A program made the position numbers and the translations under genes. Positions 46,222-57,500 of a stretch of DNA of 64,000 nucleotides are shown piece after piece. Every line of letters starts with the position of its first letter. Positions within the stretch are counted from its first letter, which is position 1. This DNA is from Diadema setosum (taxonomy: Eukaryota; Echinodermata; Echinoidea; Diadematoida; Diadematidae). The notes under the pieces are model-generated. The model searched no databases, was not told where the DNA came from, and worked only from the letters and a program-made list of their open reading frames with translations. The DNA is taken from contig CM067062.1 in NCBI GenBank assembly GCA_033980235.1, positions 20,890,203 to 20,954,202 of the forward strand, written 5' to 3'.

Positions 46222-46537
46222 GGCTACAAGTAGTCACGGATCAGGATGAGCCAATGTACGTGTAGTGTGGATGGCAGACTACAGATGCTGCTCCCACAAC
46301 TCAGCTGGAGCTGGCCTTAGATGTACATGTACCGATTGTTTCACCTGGAAATGAGAGAATAGAGTATATATCGTAAACGCTATCTCTGTTTTTAAGTTAG
46401 GAAAAAGTATGGAACAATGTACAATCATGAACAAATGCTGAGAGAATAGATTTGTTGAGCTTGCAAGCACTTACAGTAAGGACTAATTCTGAGTCTTTGA
46501 CAACAGAATTGGGAGTGACATGGATCGCACTAATGTA
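46222..46537. other. VPS37: Upstream of VPS37-like ATG (5' UTR or promoter)
   Basis: On the minus strand a donor-like CCAG|GTGAAA at about 46344 could end an untranslated upstream exon, but this is not decidable here. Confidence 0.3.
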
Positions 46538-47129
46538 CAGTCAAACCTGTCTATAGCGGCCACCCAAGGGATACGTAAAAAGTGGCCGTTATAGACAGGT
46601 GGCCGCTATAGACAGGTAATCCAACTTTGTGTGCATTGCCTACATGTATACATGTATCATCATTGTATACATCTATAAATACTTACATCTATGTACATGT
46701 ATTATGTGTGTACGTATGCACACGTGTGTATCATGCATAATACAATGCCGGTGTTTATGAAATTGTTGCACAGTACATGTAGCATGTGCACAGTCATAAA
46801 GAAAGCTAATGCATTATTGTGACTGAATGCAGTAGTGATGAATGCAGCGGTGGCGATCACTGAACGTTGCCCGGGAATGACTGGCACGGCTAAAAAGCAG
46901 AAAAACACACTGAATTATCGGCTCGGCTACGGCTCCATCGGGTTTTTGGCCGCTATAGACAGATTAAGATCTACCGCGGGAAACAAAATTTGTGGCCGCT
47001 GGCCGCGTTAGACAGGTGGCCGCTATACACAGGGTCTTTAACATGGTTTTTCTCTCGGGGGGATTTTTCAGTGGCCGCTATAGACAGGTGGCCGCTATAG
47101 AGAGGTGGCCGCTAAGGCAGGTTTGACTG
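46538..47129. repeat. 592-bp pogo-type MITE with CTATAGCGGCC repeats
   Basis: Left CAGTCAAACCTGTCTATAGC, right GCTAAGGCAGGTTTGACTG; TA at 46536-46537 and 47130-47131. GTGGCCGCTATAGACAGG recurs at least six times near both ends. Confidence 0.8.
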
Positions 47130-47131
47130 TA

Positions 47132-48200
47132 ATTCATGTACAGCTGTAGGTTCAAATTCTTTAATGTGTATTGGAAATGCTGTATATGAAATAGCTGATT
47201 GTATGAAACTTATCTTTCCTTGCTAATGTTTGAAAATATTTGCTACAAAATCAGATATTTGATGGCATTTACCTGTACCAAAGCAGGTCAACACCTCAAA
47301 ATTGCTCAATCACTGTGTCATACACTGATAGATACAGAATCATCAAACATTCAATGTAATAATGTGTTTTGATTTGTTTTTTGGTTGTTTTACTTTAAAC
47401 TATTGTCACTGATCACAAAACAAAGAGCTCTGATCATAGACTAAAAAAAAAATGAAATGAAACAGAAACTTCAGCAAGAAAGATGTCAAGTTTGAGGACA
47501 TCATGACATGCTACAACATGTATGTCTACTATTACTGTATAAATTCCTGGCTACAGGTAAATATTTTATTCATATTTAACCCTCAATTAAATGCAGGATG
47601 ACAAATCAAAGCAATGGTATCAATCTGTTGTTTGAAATTATCAACTGCTGTCAGGTGTCCAACAAGAGAAAACAAGCATTTGATGATGGGTGTATACTTG
47701 GCATCCCGACAAGACACTCTGAATGCCACATTGTCACTAATTCTTTCCTTTGGTACATGTAATTCACTTCAATAAACAGGAAAACAATCTGTTCTGTTGG
47801 CAATATATCATAGCCACTTTTATTCAAGGCCACAAGGGCACAGACACATTCAAAATATTTCCACTGCTCAATGCAGTTTATTCCTGTTTTCTTTTCTTTT
47901 GCCTTCTAAAACCTAGGACTTGAAACATGTTCTAACAAAGTGTGTGTGTGTGTGTGGGGGGGGGGGTGGGGGGTGGGGGGTGGGGGTGGGGGTGGGGGAT
48001 CAACCAACAAAATGACATTACACAGCAGTGCCGTACCATTTCCTGAATCGGGAAATCTTTATTTAGGATAGTCAGAAACTCAGTAGCAGTTATCTACTCT
48101 AAGTAGAGACTTACAGTACATGTTATACAGCAACAAGGCACACACAGATTAGAGCATGTAAACACGATTGCATGCAAAGATACTATTCAATGCAGAGTCT
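47132..48200. other. Intergenic, with strongly G-rich tract at 47940-48000
   Basis: (GT)n followed by G-runs separated by single T (GGGGGGTGGGGGGTGGGGG) at 47941-47999, able in principle to form a G-quadruplex. Nothing else recognised. Confidence 0.6.
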
Positions 48201-48203
48201 TAA

Positions 48204-48843
48204 GGCCGTGTCACACCATAACGCGGGCTAGTGGCGATGAGGTAGTTTCCAGCACGTAGAAGATTTTCAGCGGGCGAACAAGAATGTTTGCAATTTTCAT
48301 TCATGCCTTGTCATACCGTACGGGGGAACTTCTGCGGCTTGACTTGCGGGGAAACAAATTTACTCCAAGGAGCTCTCCGCAGTTGGTCCGCACCTGACAG
48401 TATCTAGCGCGTAGTTGCCCGGAGGTGCTCACGCAAGTCCGATTTAACCGCAGCCACGTTTTGAGCATGACCAAAACTTTTTCCGGATGAGTCGCGGGAA
48501 TGCCCGTAGAGGTCCACGCAGAACGCCAGTAGGAGACCCTTAGCGGCAGTACTTCCCAGGCAATTCCCACGCTGGTACTTCGCAGTCCCGTATGCAGCCA
48601 AGATAATGAAATTTTGTGAGATTTCAGCCATTCCATTAGAGGAATTCCTTCACTAAGTTGTCAGCCCCCACGGGACTGGTACAAAGGTCACACAGTATAC
48701 TCGCAAGTATAACGCGTCCAGCAAGTAAGACACATGCGCTGACTCGCACAAATCCTATTCCGCCCTCAGGAATGTCCGGTATGCTAGAAAATCCCTACAC
48801 GTAACAAGCCCGAGTAGCTTGCCCGGAAAGGTGTGACAGGGCC
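48204..48843. repeat. 640-bp Harbinger-like MITE
   Basis: Left GGCCGTGTCACACC, right GGTGTGACAGGGCC, TAA at 48201-48203 and 48844-48846. GC-richer than its surroundings, so chance open frames occur on the minus strand. A further GGTGTGACACCGCC at 48990-49003 suggests a second, adjacent fragment. Confidence 0.7.
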
Positions 48844-49778
48844 TAAACACGGCTGCGGGTAAAAAAAATATGCGTGCGCACCTCCGGGCGACTACTTTTG
48901 AGATACATGCTAGGTACTGTCATGTGCGGATATCTACGGGGACCTCCGGGTAGTCAAAATTGTTCTTTGCAAGTCGCACGCAAGGCTGGTGTGACACCGC
49001 CTGAACTTCACATATTTATAGCCTGAAAGGGCTTTCACACATTATATCCCTCACAAATTGCTTCTTGTCCTCTGATTGGTCGAGAGCCTTGAAAACGACA
49101 AAACATATTTCTACCACGAATACAAATTCGCGTCTCTCTATTCTCTGTAGGGAAATAGTAAAAAAAACAACTATATCACGCTGGTGAAATTCGCGCCTTT
49201 TTTTACGACGCGTCGCGACGCGTAAGATTTCACATGTACAGGGTTCTCGCCAGGAATTTCTTCACGCTTGTCGGCATTTATGCGCGCTGTTCTGGGGGTG
49301 GGTACGGGAGGGGGGTTCCCCCTCCCTCGCGAAGCGCGGAAGCCTTCGCTAATGCTCAATACAACACAGATAAATCGCCGCTAAAATGCCACTAAATGCG
49401 AAATTTTCACGGAGATGTAATGAACGTTGTGAGGGGCATATTCTCACAGAAACAATGCAGAAACTCCATACCTTTTGTTAGCGGCAGTTCCTAAATAATA
49501 AATGAAAGAGAAATAGGTGCCGATGGTAGAGGTTCCGATTTCTTTTAGGCCTTTCCTGTTTCACTGTTGCAATAATTAGCCGCCTCTGCATCGCAACAAC
49601 GCGCGCCGTGTTGCTTTCTCGCCGTCTGCTCGACCACGTGGTAGGCCTATTGCATGCAGATGCGCGAGAAGCGATCGAGAACTTTCGGGACATCGTTGCA
49701 CTTTCCTTTCTGGGTATACTGCGGTAGTTTGGCCGTGACATCAAAGAGATATCATACAAAAATGTAATGATAAGATGG
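48844..49778. other. Intergenic, repeat fragments
   Basis: CAGGGTTCTCGCC at 49239 is one terminus of a repeat whose other end type (GGCGAGATCCCTG) is seen at 53001-53013. Palindromic GACGCGTCGCGACGCGT at 49207-49222. No gene. Confidence 0.45.
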
Positions 49779-51270
49779 TCATTATTCCGAAGGTTTGTTT
49801 AATCATAAAATGAAACGATTCATTACTGAGTACTTCGAAGGTTTGTAATCGACAACAACAACACCAAAGGTCGGTACTACAGATGAATGTTCAAAATAAA
49901 ACTGATTTCGTTCGAAGATTAACAAGCATTTTTTCTTTATTATTTTCCGATCAACGAACCTTCAGAAAGGAATCTATCATCTATCGTTATTGCTTCAAAA
50001 TAACAAACCTTCAGAATAAGAAAACACCCTTTTTTGGGCCGTTGTTGTATTCCGAAATTATACTGGCAGAACATTCAAAATAACAAAACTGATTTCGTTT
50101 GGATATAAACGAATATTTTCTCCTTTATAATTTTTCTATTAACGATCATTCAGAATTAAGAATGTAGAGTATTATATTGCCATTATTCTTTCGGAGTAAC
50201 GAACCCTGAGGGTAAGAAAACTGTAACCGTTTTCATTTCTTTTTTATCGTTTTCCGATTAACGATCGTTATTCTTTCGCAGTAACGAACCTTCACAGTAA
50301 AAGAAAACTCACGGTAACCGTTTTGGGGCCGTCGTTTTATTCTGAAATTTCACTGACGGAAACGTTCGAAATAACAAAACTGATTTCGTTGTGAAATGAA
50401 CGGACATTTTTTTTTAAATCATTTTTGGATTAACGAACCTTCAGAATAAGGAATATAGCATTATTTTTTTTTCATTAATCTATCGGAGTAACGAACCCTA
50501 CGAGTAAGAAAAGTGCAACTGTTTTTTTGGGCAGTTTTATTCCAAATTTCACTGGCAAAATGTTCGAAATGACGCACTGATTTCGTTTTGAAATTTACGG
50601 ACATTTTTCTTTATTCAATTTCCGGTTAACGAACCTTCAGAATAAAGAATCTATTATTATTTCATCATTACTATATATACTTCTGTCGGAATAACAGACC
50701 CTTATAGAGTACGAAAACACGCTGTTTTTGTGCCGTCGTTTTATTCCGAAATTTCACTGACAGAAACGTTCGAAATAACAAAACTGATTTCGTTGTGAAA
50801 TGAACGGACATTTTTTCTTAATCATTTTTTGGATTAACGAACCTTCAGAATAGGGAATCTAGCATCATTTTATCATTAATCTGTCGGAGTAACGAACCCT
50901 CAGAGTAAGAAAACTGCAACTGTTTTGGGGCAGTCGTTTTATTCCAAAATTTCACTGGCAAAACGTTTGAAATGACGCACTGATTTCTTTTTGAAATTTA
51001 CGGACATTTTTCTTTATTCAATTTTCGGTTAACGAACCTTCAGAATAAAGAATCTACAATTTATTATTTCATCATTACTACTTCTGTCGGAATAACAGAC
51101 CCTTACAGAGTACGTTATTCCGAAATTTCACTGGCACTGCACGTTCGAAATAACAAAACTGATTTCGTCGTGAAATGAACGGACATTTTTTCTTAATCAT
51201 TTTTGGATTAACGAACCTTCAGAATAAAGAATCTAGCATCATTTTATCATTAATCTGTCGGAGTAACGAA
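49779..51270. repeat. Satellite-like array of TTCCGAA/GGTTCG-type units with dimeric ~400-bp period
   Basis: The anchor ACTGATTTCGTT recurs at about 49901, 50089, 50381, 50577, 50783, 50979 (one change) and 51158. Alternating subunits differ: GTGAAATGAACGGACATTTTT versus TTGAAATTTACGGACATTTTT. Same-type units are about 375-402 bp apart, so it is a two-part higher-order array. GTTAACGAACCTTCAGAATAA and GGAGTAACGAACCCT lie in each unit. The left edge ATTATTCCGAAGGTTTG and the element at 53557-53827 share the GTTATTCCGAAGGTTCG theme. Confidence 0.75.
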
Positions 51271-52149
51271 AAAATAAAAGAAATCTTGGTGGCGATAACT
51301 GATGCTGGTGTAGAGAAAAACAAAGACAGCTCGCTCAAAAGATGCTTCCTTCTTTCAGTTTATTTTCTCCCCCGTCATTCCTATGCTATCGTTCTCCTCC
51401 CATGAACCCCTGCCATGCAGGGACGATGAACAAAACAAAACGTTACCGATGCTGCAATGAAAAAAAAAAGAAGAAAAAAACACGTCCTCAAAGCAAATTA
51501 TCTACACTTTTCAAGTTGAACAAATTGATGTTCGTAATGAAGAATAAAAAAAAAAAGCACGACCTCAAGCAGTGGGGAAACTTGATATCATGGCTTGTGG
51601 AAATTTCCATGAAATTTCCACGAAAGCCAGGTGTCAGATAAAGAATGTCGCGCGTACTGCTACCTTGCTTCAGTGGTCGTAAACAGCGTGTACATAGCAT
51701 GTAAACCAACTGGGAACATTGATGAATGATCATCATTTATTTTCTGCCCGTGAAGGCCCCCTAACCCACCTTTTAACAAACCAAGCCAGATGCACGTGGA
51801 GCATTACGTATACGTTGAACTTGAAAGACCATCATGACAGAATTACTATAAATTTCGGCCCGGAGAAGGAAAATGGAATATTCACGAATGACGTTTACAA
51901 ATCCATAGAAATTGAAAAGGCTAAAATGGAACGCATGGCTTTTTAGATTTAAAAAAAAAATAATAACCCACTGAAACTACCAAAACCTAAATAACAATTT
52001 GCATTTGCTTACTCCACCGCACGTTCTTTTTTCTTTTCTTTTTTTAACGAAAAATGGAGTTAATTTTCTCTCTGCGGCAATGCTTTGAACGCATCTAATT
52101 TTGCGTCATTGCCGATAGCCAGCTTCCTAAAGAATTGATACGAATCCTT
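51271..52149. other. Intergenic, no gene recognised
   Basis: Several poly-A runs (51460-51480, 51545-51556, 51950-51961); otherwise featureless. Confidence 0.45.
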
Positions 52150-52390
52150 TCAAATATACGAAACAAAGTCTAAAGATCCTGGATCCTGGCGGTGAATTTC
52201 GGTGGTATTATAAATCCTGCTCACTATCAAAATTTAATCATCTGTTCCTTGCGCCATTTTACCAACCAACTGTTCCTGAAAATTTCATCCTAATCTGTTC
52301 CCAAATTTTGACTTATTTTGCGAATAGAGAGACAGACAGGCAGACGAACTAACAAACAAACCAAAGCAGCCAAAAAAAAAAAAAAAATAC
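52150..52390 (+). repeat. 3' tail of an RTE-like LINE or its SINE
   Basis: GATCCTGGATCCTGG, then CCTGAAAATTTCATCCTAATC, then ACAGACAGGCAGACGAACTAA and a poly-A run. This order of blocks resembles a recurrent RTE-type 3' end of marine animals, ending in short tandem ACAG/CAAA units. Confidence 0.45.
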
Positions 52391-52883
52391 ATGTACAACC
52401 TTTGGCGGAGGGGGGCATGCATTTCATATCGTTTGTTTTTGCGTAACCCGACAACAAGCGTGACAACAAGCGAGCACGTGTCAACCTTCCTCAGTAGCCT
52501 CCTTCGGCCTCTTTCCGTCCTCTCTCTCCCTCTCACAATACACTGTACCGTTGTGCACGCAGGCGGCTATTCAGTGGCCGACTCGACTGGGTGCTTGTGC
52601 ATGAGGTTTGTGTGTGTGGATCCCAAATCAGAGCGCATGTGAGTGAGCAAGTGTGTGATGTGGTACTGTGTATCAGCAGGTAGGTGAGACCTCCCCGGTA
52701 TCAGCTAGTACGTCGCTCTGTTGAGCTGCGTTGTTGTGATCGGTGCGGTGACTGCGTGGGTAAATTTTTGCGCTTGTATAAGTATGTAAACTGCTGCTGC
52801 TTTCATCATCTAGCTTCTTTTCTAGCCAGATAATAAAGACTGAAAACGGCGAGAAATTGGTCCGAACTTAGCTCGTCAAGCAA

Positions 52884-52993
52884 GTTACCCTTGTCGGCAA
52901 GTTCACGCGTGGTGTTACCCTTGTCGGCAAGTTTTACCCTTGTCGGCAATTGCTTCTTCAAACCGCACGCTTGTCGGGGCCGACAAGGGTGAT
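52884..52993. repeat. Short direct and inverted TTACCCTTGTCGGCAA repeats
   Basis: TACCCTTGTCGGCAAGTT occurs at 52885 and 52915, TTACCCTTGTCGGCAATT at 52934, and CGCTTGTCGGGGCCGACAAGGGTG forms an inverted pair at 52969-52992. GGCGAGATCCCTG follows as a terminus. Confidence 0.6.
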
Positions 52994-53556
52994 ATACGCT
53001 GGCGAGATCCCTGATGTAAATGAATGGGTATCACGGCACCTTCGCTTTGCGAGAAATTTTCATATGAGTATTGAACACTGTAGACAACACGCTCAATATG
53101 AGAAAATAACAGAGACTCAGAGAGACTCTTATAGAGCCCTCATTCTACCTAAAAGATGCCCATGACGTTGTTACGTTACAACAGAGTCTAGGTGTTATAG
53201 TAGATCTATTGTACAATGTAGGGCAACAACAATAAGCAAGCACAGGCTCTATATTCTAGAGATTTTTATGTAGACCACCTGGTACCATAGATATTGTCCT
53301 CATTCAGATTTTGATGTTCTTTTTGAAAGCATCAATTGACGATGCGTATCGTATACCCCCTGTATAGAGATATTGAAAGGTCGTTTCGAAGTTTTGGGGC
53401 CATTTATTCGAAAGTACGATCTCCTAACTACGGTATGCTTGATTCGAGGTACAGAAGTATAGGCCTATCCCGGTGTAGGACTGTCTGTAATTTTGGGGAG
53501 TTCATGCTCCGCCACCCGTGATTGGTCGACCAGTCTCCGTGGTTGGAAAGGTTACA

Positions 53557-53827
53557 GCTCGTTATTCCGAAGGTTCGTCATTCCGAAGGCTCTTTAGTCC
53601 AAAGATTTGTTATTCCGAAGGTTCAATGTTCTGAATTTCATTTTCAGATTAACGAATCTTTGGAATAATGAACCTTCGGAATAACGCCACAAATGTTCGG
53701 ATTAACGAACCCATTTTCATTTTCGGATTAACAAACATCTAGGTATAGGGAATTTGTGTGTTTCGGATTAACGACCCTTCGGAATAACGAACCTTCGGAA
53801 TAGCGAACCTTCGGAATAACGAACAGC
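53557..53827. repeat. Element with GTTATTCCGAAGGTTCG inverted ends
   Basis: Left GCTCGTTATTCCGAAGGTTC, right CGAACCTTCGGAATAACGAAC. The whole 270 bp is made of direct and inverted TTCGGA(A/T)TAACGAAC units. Likely a short, better preserved relative of the array at 49779-51270. Confidence 0.65.
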
Positions 53828-54396
53828 ACCCGGTTGGAAATGCAGTCACAGCAGTTCAACCTAAATTTGATCTCGTAGTTCATAAACTCGAGAGATCCAC
53901 GAAAAAGGTGTCGACAATAATGTAGATAGATCTAGGCCTGTACCAGGTATAACTATTTCTAGTGTAGATCTAGCTAAGCCTACTTCTTCCTGTTTAACCG
54001 GTGTTCCCGTAATCGGATCCTATACAAATCACACGAATTTACGATGGCACTCGATGCTAATTCTTATTTCTACTAATTGCTAGCCATTGTCAGTGCCTAA
54101 TCTAACATCAGACTTGCCGTTACTGAATTTAGACCAGTGAAGGGGACTACCCAAATTTACAATGTACATGTACACTGTATACTTGCATTTTTAACAGCAA
54201 ACGATAGTCCATATTCATGTATAGGCAGTTAGAAAATGCTGGAAAGACAATAGAAAACATAACAACAGCTGCAGCTCACATCGTTGATCAGTGCAACTCG
54301 TGCTTGATCCGATCACATCAACATATTTGACAGACTGGATAGGCGTATTGCATGCATGAAGCGCGTGCCGAGTTTGCAGTTTGCGCATTCAAGGTG

Positions 54397-55165
54397 GTGA
54401 GTAGCAAAGGTGTCATTCACAGAGTTGATGATTGGATTACTGAGGAAGAGCTTCAGGAATTATTGAAAGACCAAGGAGTCATTCAAGTGACGCGATTCAA
54501 AAAAAGGATTGAAGGAGTACTAGGCCCCACCCCTTCGGTGCCACTGTTCTTTGACTCGCTACAAAATAAAATGCCTACATCTGTCACATTCCTGTATCAG
54601 ACATACAGAGTTCACGAATACATGTACAACATGTAGCTTCCCTCACACGATGTTTCCAATGCCAACAATTTGAACAAGTAAAAAGCCAGTGTAGAGGGAG
54701 AATAAGATGTAGAGGTGTGGTAATAACCACCACTTTGATGAATGTCAAACAAAGGACAACCAAAAGGGCTTTAGATGCAAAGAAAACCACTCAGCAGCAT
54801 AACAAGGCTGCATCTACTACAAAGAAGCAAGAGATACAGACGCTCAAACTTGAGAACAAGGTGTCGTATGCTCAAGCCGCAAAACAGTATACATGTAGGT
54901 CGCTGGTCGCAACAGTCCACTGAAATGAATCAACAAGGTGTCAAATCCAAGCCTCAAAACAAATAGAGACGTCACAACAGGCTAGTGAAATAAAGCAGCA
55001 GAATTTATCCCAAGAGAATGAGAAAAAGAGGGCATTCCAAGGTACAAACACTACACAATCAATGTCTAACTTTGAAAGTCCCCCTCTGAAACAGAGAATA
55101 GGGAGTTTTCGCTACACGACGGAAAGACCGAGAATACGCGAAAGCAATCAGCTGTGACAGTCCCT
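54397..55165 (+). pseudogene. LINE ORF1 relic (zinc-knuckle nucleic-acid-binding type)
   Basis: Broken reading across three frames: GVIHRVDDWITEEELQELL, VTRFKKRIEG, PTPSVPLFFDS and VTFLYQTYRVHEY, then RCFQCQQF...SQCRGRIRC (a CCHC-like knuckle whose His is lost), then NNHHFDECQTKD and GFRCKENHSAA, then IQTLKLENKVSYAQAAK. This order is typical of ORF1 of I/Jockey-type LINEs. There is an in-frame stop after YMYNM (54636) and at least two frameshifts. No ORF2 follows. Family placement is tentative. Confidence 0.65.
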
Positions 55166-55197
55166 GTACTACTGTAGGACTCCTGTCCCCATATCTA

Positions 55198-55460
55198 ATA
55201 CCTAGTTCACACCGACGCTGAATTGATGACAAATTAAATCGGCAAGCAAAGCGGCGGCAAAGCGTAACAAAGCTTAATTAAAGTGTAAAGACCGTAATAG
55301 AGCGTAAGAAAGCTTTGAGCAATTTGGGACATTCGGCAAGAGCGCCAAAAAATTTTAAACTGTTTAAAAATTTGAGGCGATCTGTCACGAATTGCGTAAA
55401 AGCGGGGAGAGCGTATTAAAGCTTATTAAAGCGTCACAAAGCTTATCAAAGTTTTGCTCA
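55198..55460. repeat. AAAGCGTA/AAAGCTTA repeat cluster
   Basis: GCGTAACAAAGCTTAATTAAAG-like units recur about eight times, following TAGTTCACACCGACGC, which looks like an element terminus. Confidence 0.5.
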
Positions 55461-55682
55461 AAGCGTAGGAACACCCTGTATAAAACATAATAGAATAGAA
55501 AGGCAATAGAATAAAAATAAATAGAAAAACTCTGTGGAAAACTTAGTATTCTGAGTTTTTCACAAAGTTTTTTTCTATCTATTTTTTAATTATATTTCAT
55601 TTTTTAATTTTATAATGTTTTATATTTTATTTCCTTTGTTTTATTTTCTTTGTTACAATAAGGGCTATTTAGCTCACATATA

Positions 55683-55730
55683 AAATTGATTTTCTTACTA
55701 ATTTTTTTTCATTAGTAAGAAAATCAATTT
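55683..55730. repeat. Perfect 20-bp hairpin
   Basis: AAATTGATTTTCTTACTAAT and its exact reverse complement are separated by an 8-base loop TTTTTTTC. AT-rich surroundings. Confidence 0.85.
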
Positions 55731-55985
55731 GTAAAAATAATTGGTAATAATCAATTTAACTAAAAATTGCGTACAGACCAAAGAAAACACACGTAAACAA
55801 ATGCAATCATTGACAGCTGAATCACGGACCATATTGCAGATCAGATTATACGTTTGATGGTTGCTATCGGCAAGCGTAATTACGCTCTTTTCAGAGCGAT
55901 TTGCGCTCTCCGTGATTGGCTGCTGGTAAACTGTAGCTGTTCGTAAAGTTACGAACAACTTACGAGCGACTGGTGATCAGTTCTT

Positions 55986-56143
55986 GGCCCCATTTCATAA
56001 AAAGCTGATATGATAACAACTCTTGCTGGAATGACAATTGTCATGGTAATGACTAGAATGCAGCTTCCTGATTGGCTGTTGCTATGGGAAGTTGCCATTC
56101 CAGCAAGAGTTGACATCCGAACACCTTTTATGAAACGGGGCCC
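55986..56143. repeat. GGGCCCCRTTTCATAAA fold-back MITE
   Basis: Left GGCCCCATTTCATAAAA, right CTTTTATGAAACGGGGCCC; inner ACTCTTGCTGGAATG and its inverse. About 158 bp. Confidence 0.75.
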
Positions 56144-56779
56144 TGATGTGCTATACTTATAAGAATTTCCATAATTCCCCCCCCCCCCCCCGAACTAAAC
56201 CCTAACCTAGTCTATTTAACTTAAAGGTTAACAGTTCATTCAAAAACCTCATTGCCTCACGTTTTAGACTAATGTCTAACGTTAGAGTCTAGAGACTCTA
56301 GCTCTTTCAACTCGGCACTTGTCTGTTCTGGCATGCAGTTATGTTCTGACTGGAGCCTGGGCAGGAGGAATTCAAGCAAAGAAGTAGCCTGACCAGACCG
56401 CTGTGCAAAGCACAGCAGTCTGACATGTACTACAAGTAGTGTTTAAACGTTGTAAACGACCATCGCTTTTGACGGCAAGACCACAAAAAATGTCTCTTAT
56501 TTTGTTTGATTTTTAACAGTAATACCACCCACCTATATCGTATTTTGCTGATGGTTGAGTTGAATTTGGTGTTTTGTGAATGTTGGTATCCAAACCTTAT
56601 TGTTGAATTTTTTGTAGTAGATTGTGCGATGATTCACAAAATCAACGAACTACCATGAACGCTCAACCCGAGGTACTGTACCGTGGTAGCATTTTACGTA
56701 TGCCCGTGCATTTCGTGTGTTACGTAAAGCTTGTCGTCTTCTACGTACATGTATTTCCGCGCGTGCTGCTCTCATGATT

Positions 56780-56787
56780 TGACGTCA
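56780..56787. promoter_or_regulatory. CRE palindrome TGACGTCA
   Basis: Exact TGACGTCA followed by CTTCC (ETS-like), 56 bp before the possible first coding exon at 56843. Confidence 0.3.
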
Positions 56788-56842
56788 CTTCCACTCCGAC
56801 TAGCCACATTGTAGTATAGGAGAGTGATTGCCATTCAATAAC

Positions 56843-56906
56843 ATGCAGAAGATGAGGAGTGAAGCATTACAGACGCTTACAGACCTGATTTTAAGGACGG
56901 ATTTCG
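56843..56906 (+). CDS. Possible first coding exon of an unknown gene
   Basis: ATG at 56843 opens MQKMRSEALQTLTDLILRTDF and then meets a donor-like CG|GTGGGT. Without splicing, translation stops a few codons later (GTAA). Upstream there is a CRE and a TATA-poor, CpG-containing stretch. No downstream exon in the remaining 7 kb could be tied to it, and I do not recognise the peptide; it may be chance. Confidence 0.22.
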
Positions 56907-57093
56907 GTGGGTTTTTGACGTAATTAAAAAAAATAGGACCCTACCCATAATAGACAGGATCTACCGATTATTGAATGATTATCATACTATAGATCACGGG
57001 GATTCCTTTAGTTTTCCACAATTAATAAAGATATTCATGAAGGAAACGTACACCCATCACTGAAAAATAACAACGTCTGCGAAGGAGTAGACG

Positions 57094-57126
57094 TGCAGCC
57101 GCTGTCGCTTCGCGACAGCGGCTGCA
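57094..57126. repeat. Perfect 15-bp GC-rich hairpin
   Basis: TGCAGCCGCTGTCGC, loop TTC, then the exact reverse complement. Confidence 0.85.
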
Positions 57127-57467
57127 TGTAACGTTAACGTTAGTTAGCAAAGAAGAAGTAGAACCCTCTAACCCGATTAGTTTCTACAGACAACAGTACT
57201 GACAGAAGAGAGGAGTACGAGTAGGCCTTTAGTTGTAAGTTGTACACTAGAAAGAATACAGTAACTAAAGTCTACATAAAGCACATGTTTATATAATTTA
57301 GGCCTACATTGAAAAAAAAAATGCACAAACTTACAACTGTAACGTTACTACACAGACACAGTCCCGTCGTTCAACACCAGCCAGCGCCTGCCAGTGCAGC
57401 AGGATCAAAAGGAATGAGGGTAGGCCTACTACAGTGTGTACCGGGTATGAGGCCTAACGAGTGTAAG

Positions 57468-57500
57468 CAAGGAGGTACTAGCTCGCCTAGTACCTCCTTG
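57468..57500. repeat. Perfect 14-bp hairpin
   Basis: CAAGGAGGTACTAG, loop CTCGC, then CTAGTACCTCCTTG. Confidence 0.85.

Noticed and set aside
48301..48636. 111-residue minus-strand frame
   Set aside because: Lies within the GC-richer Harbinger-like MITE; no protein family resemblance.
49779..51270. CRISPR-like array
   Set aside because: Eukaryotic DNA; units of about 200 bp without short direct repeats and unique spacers.
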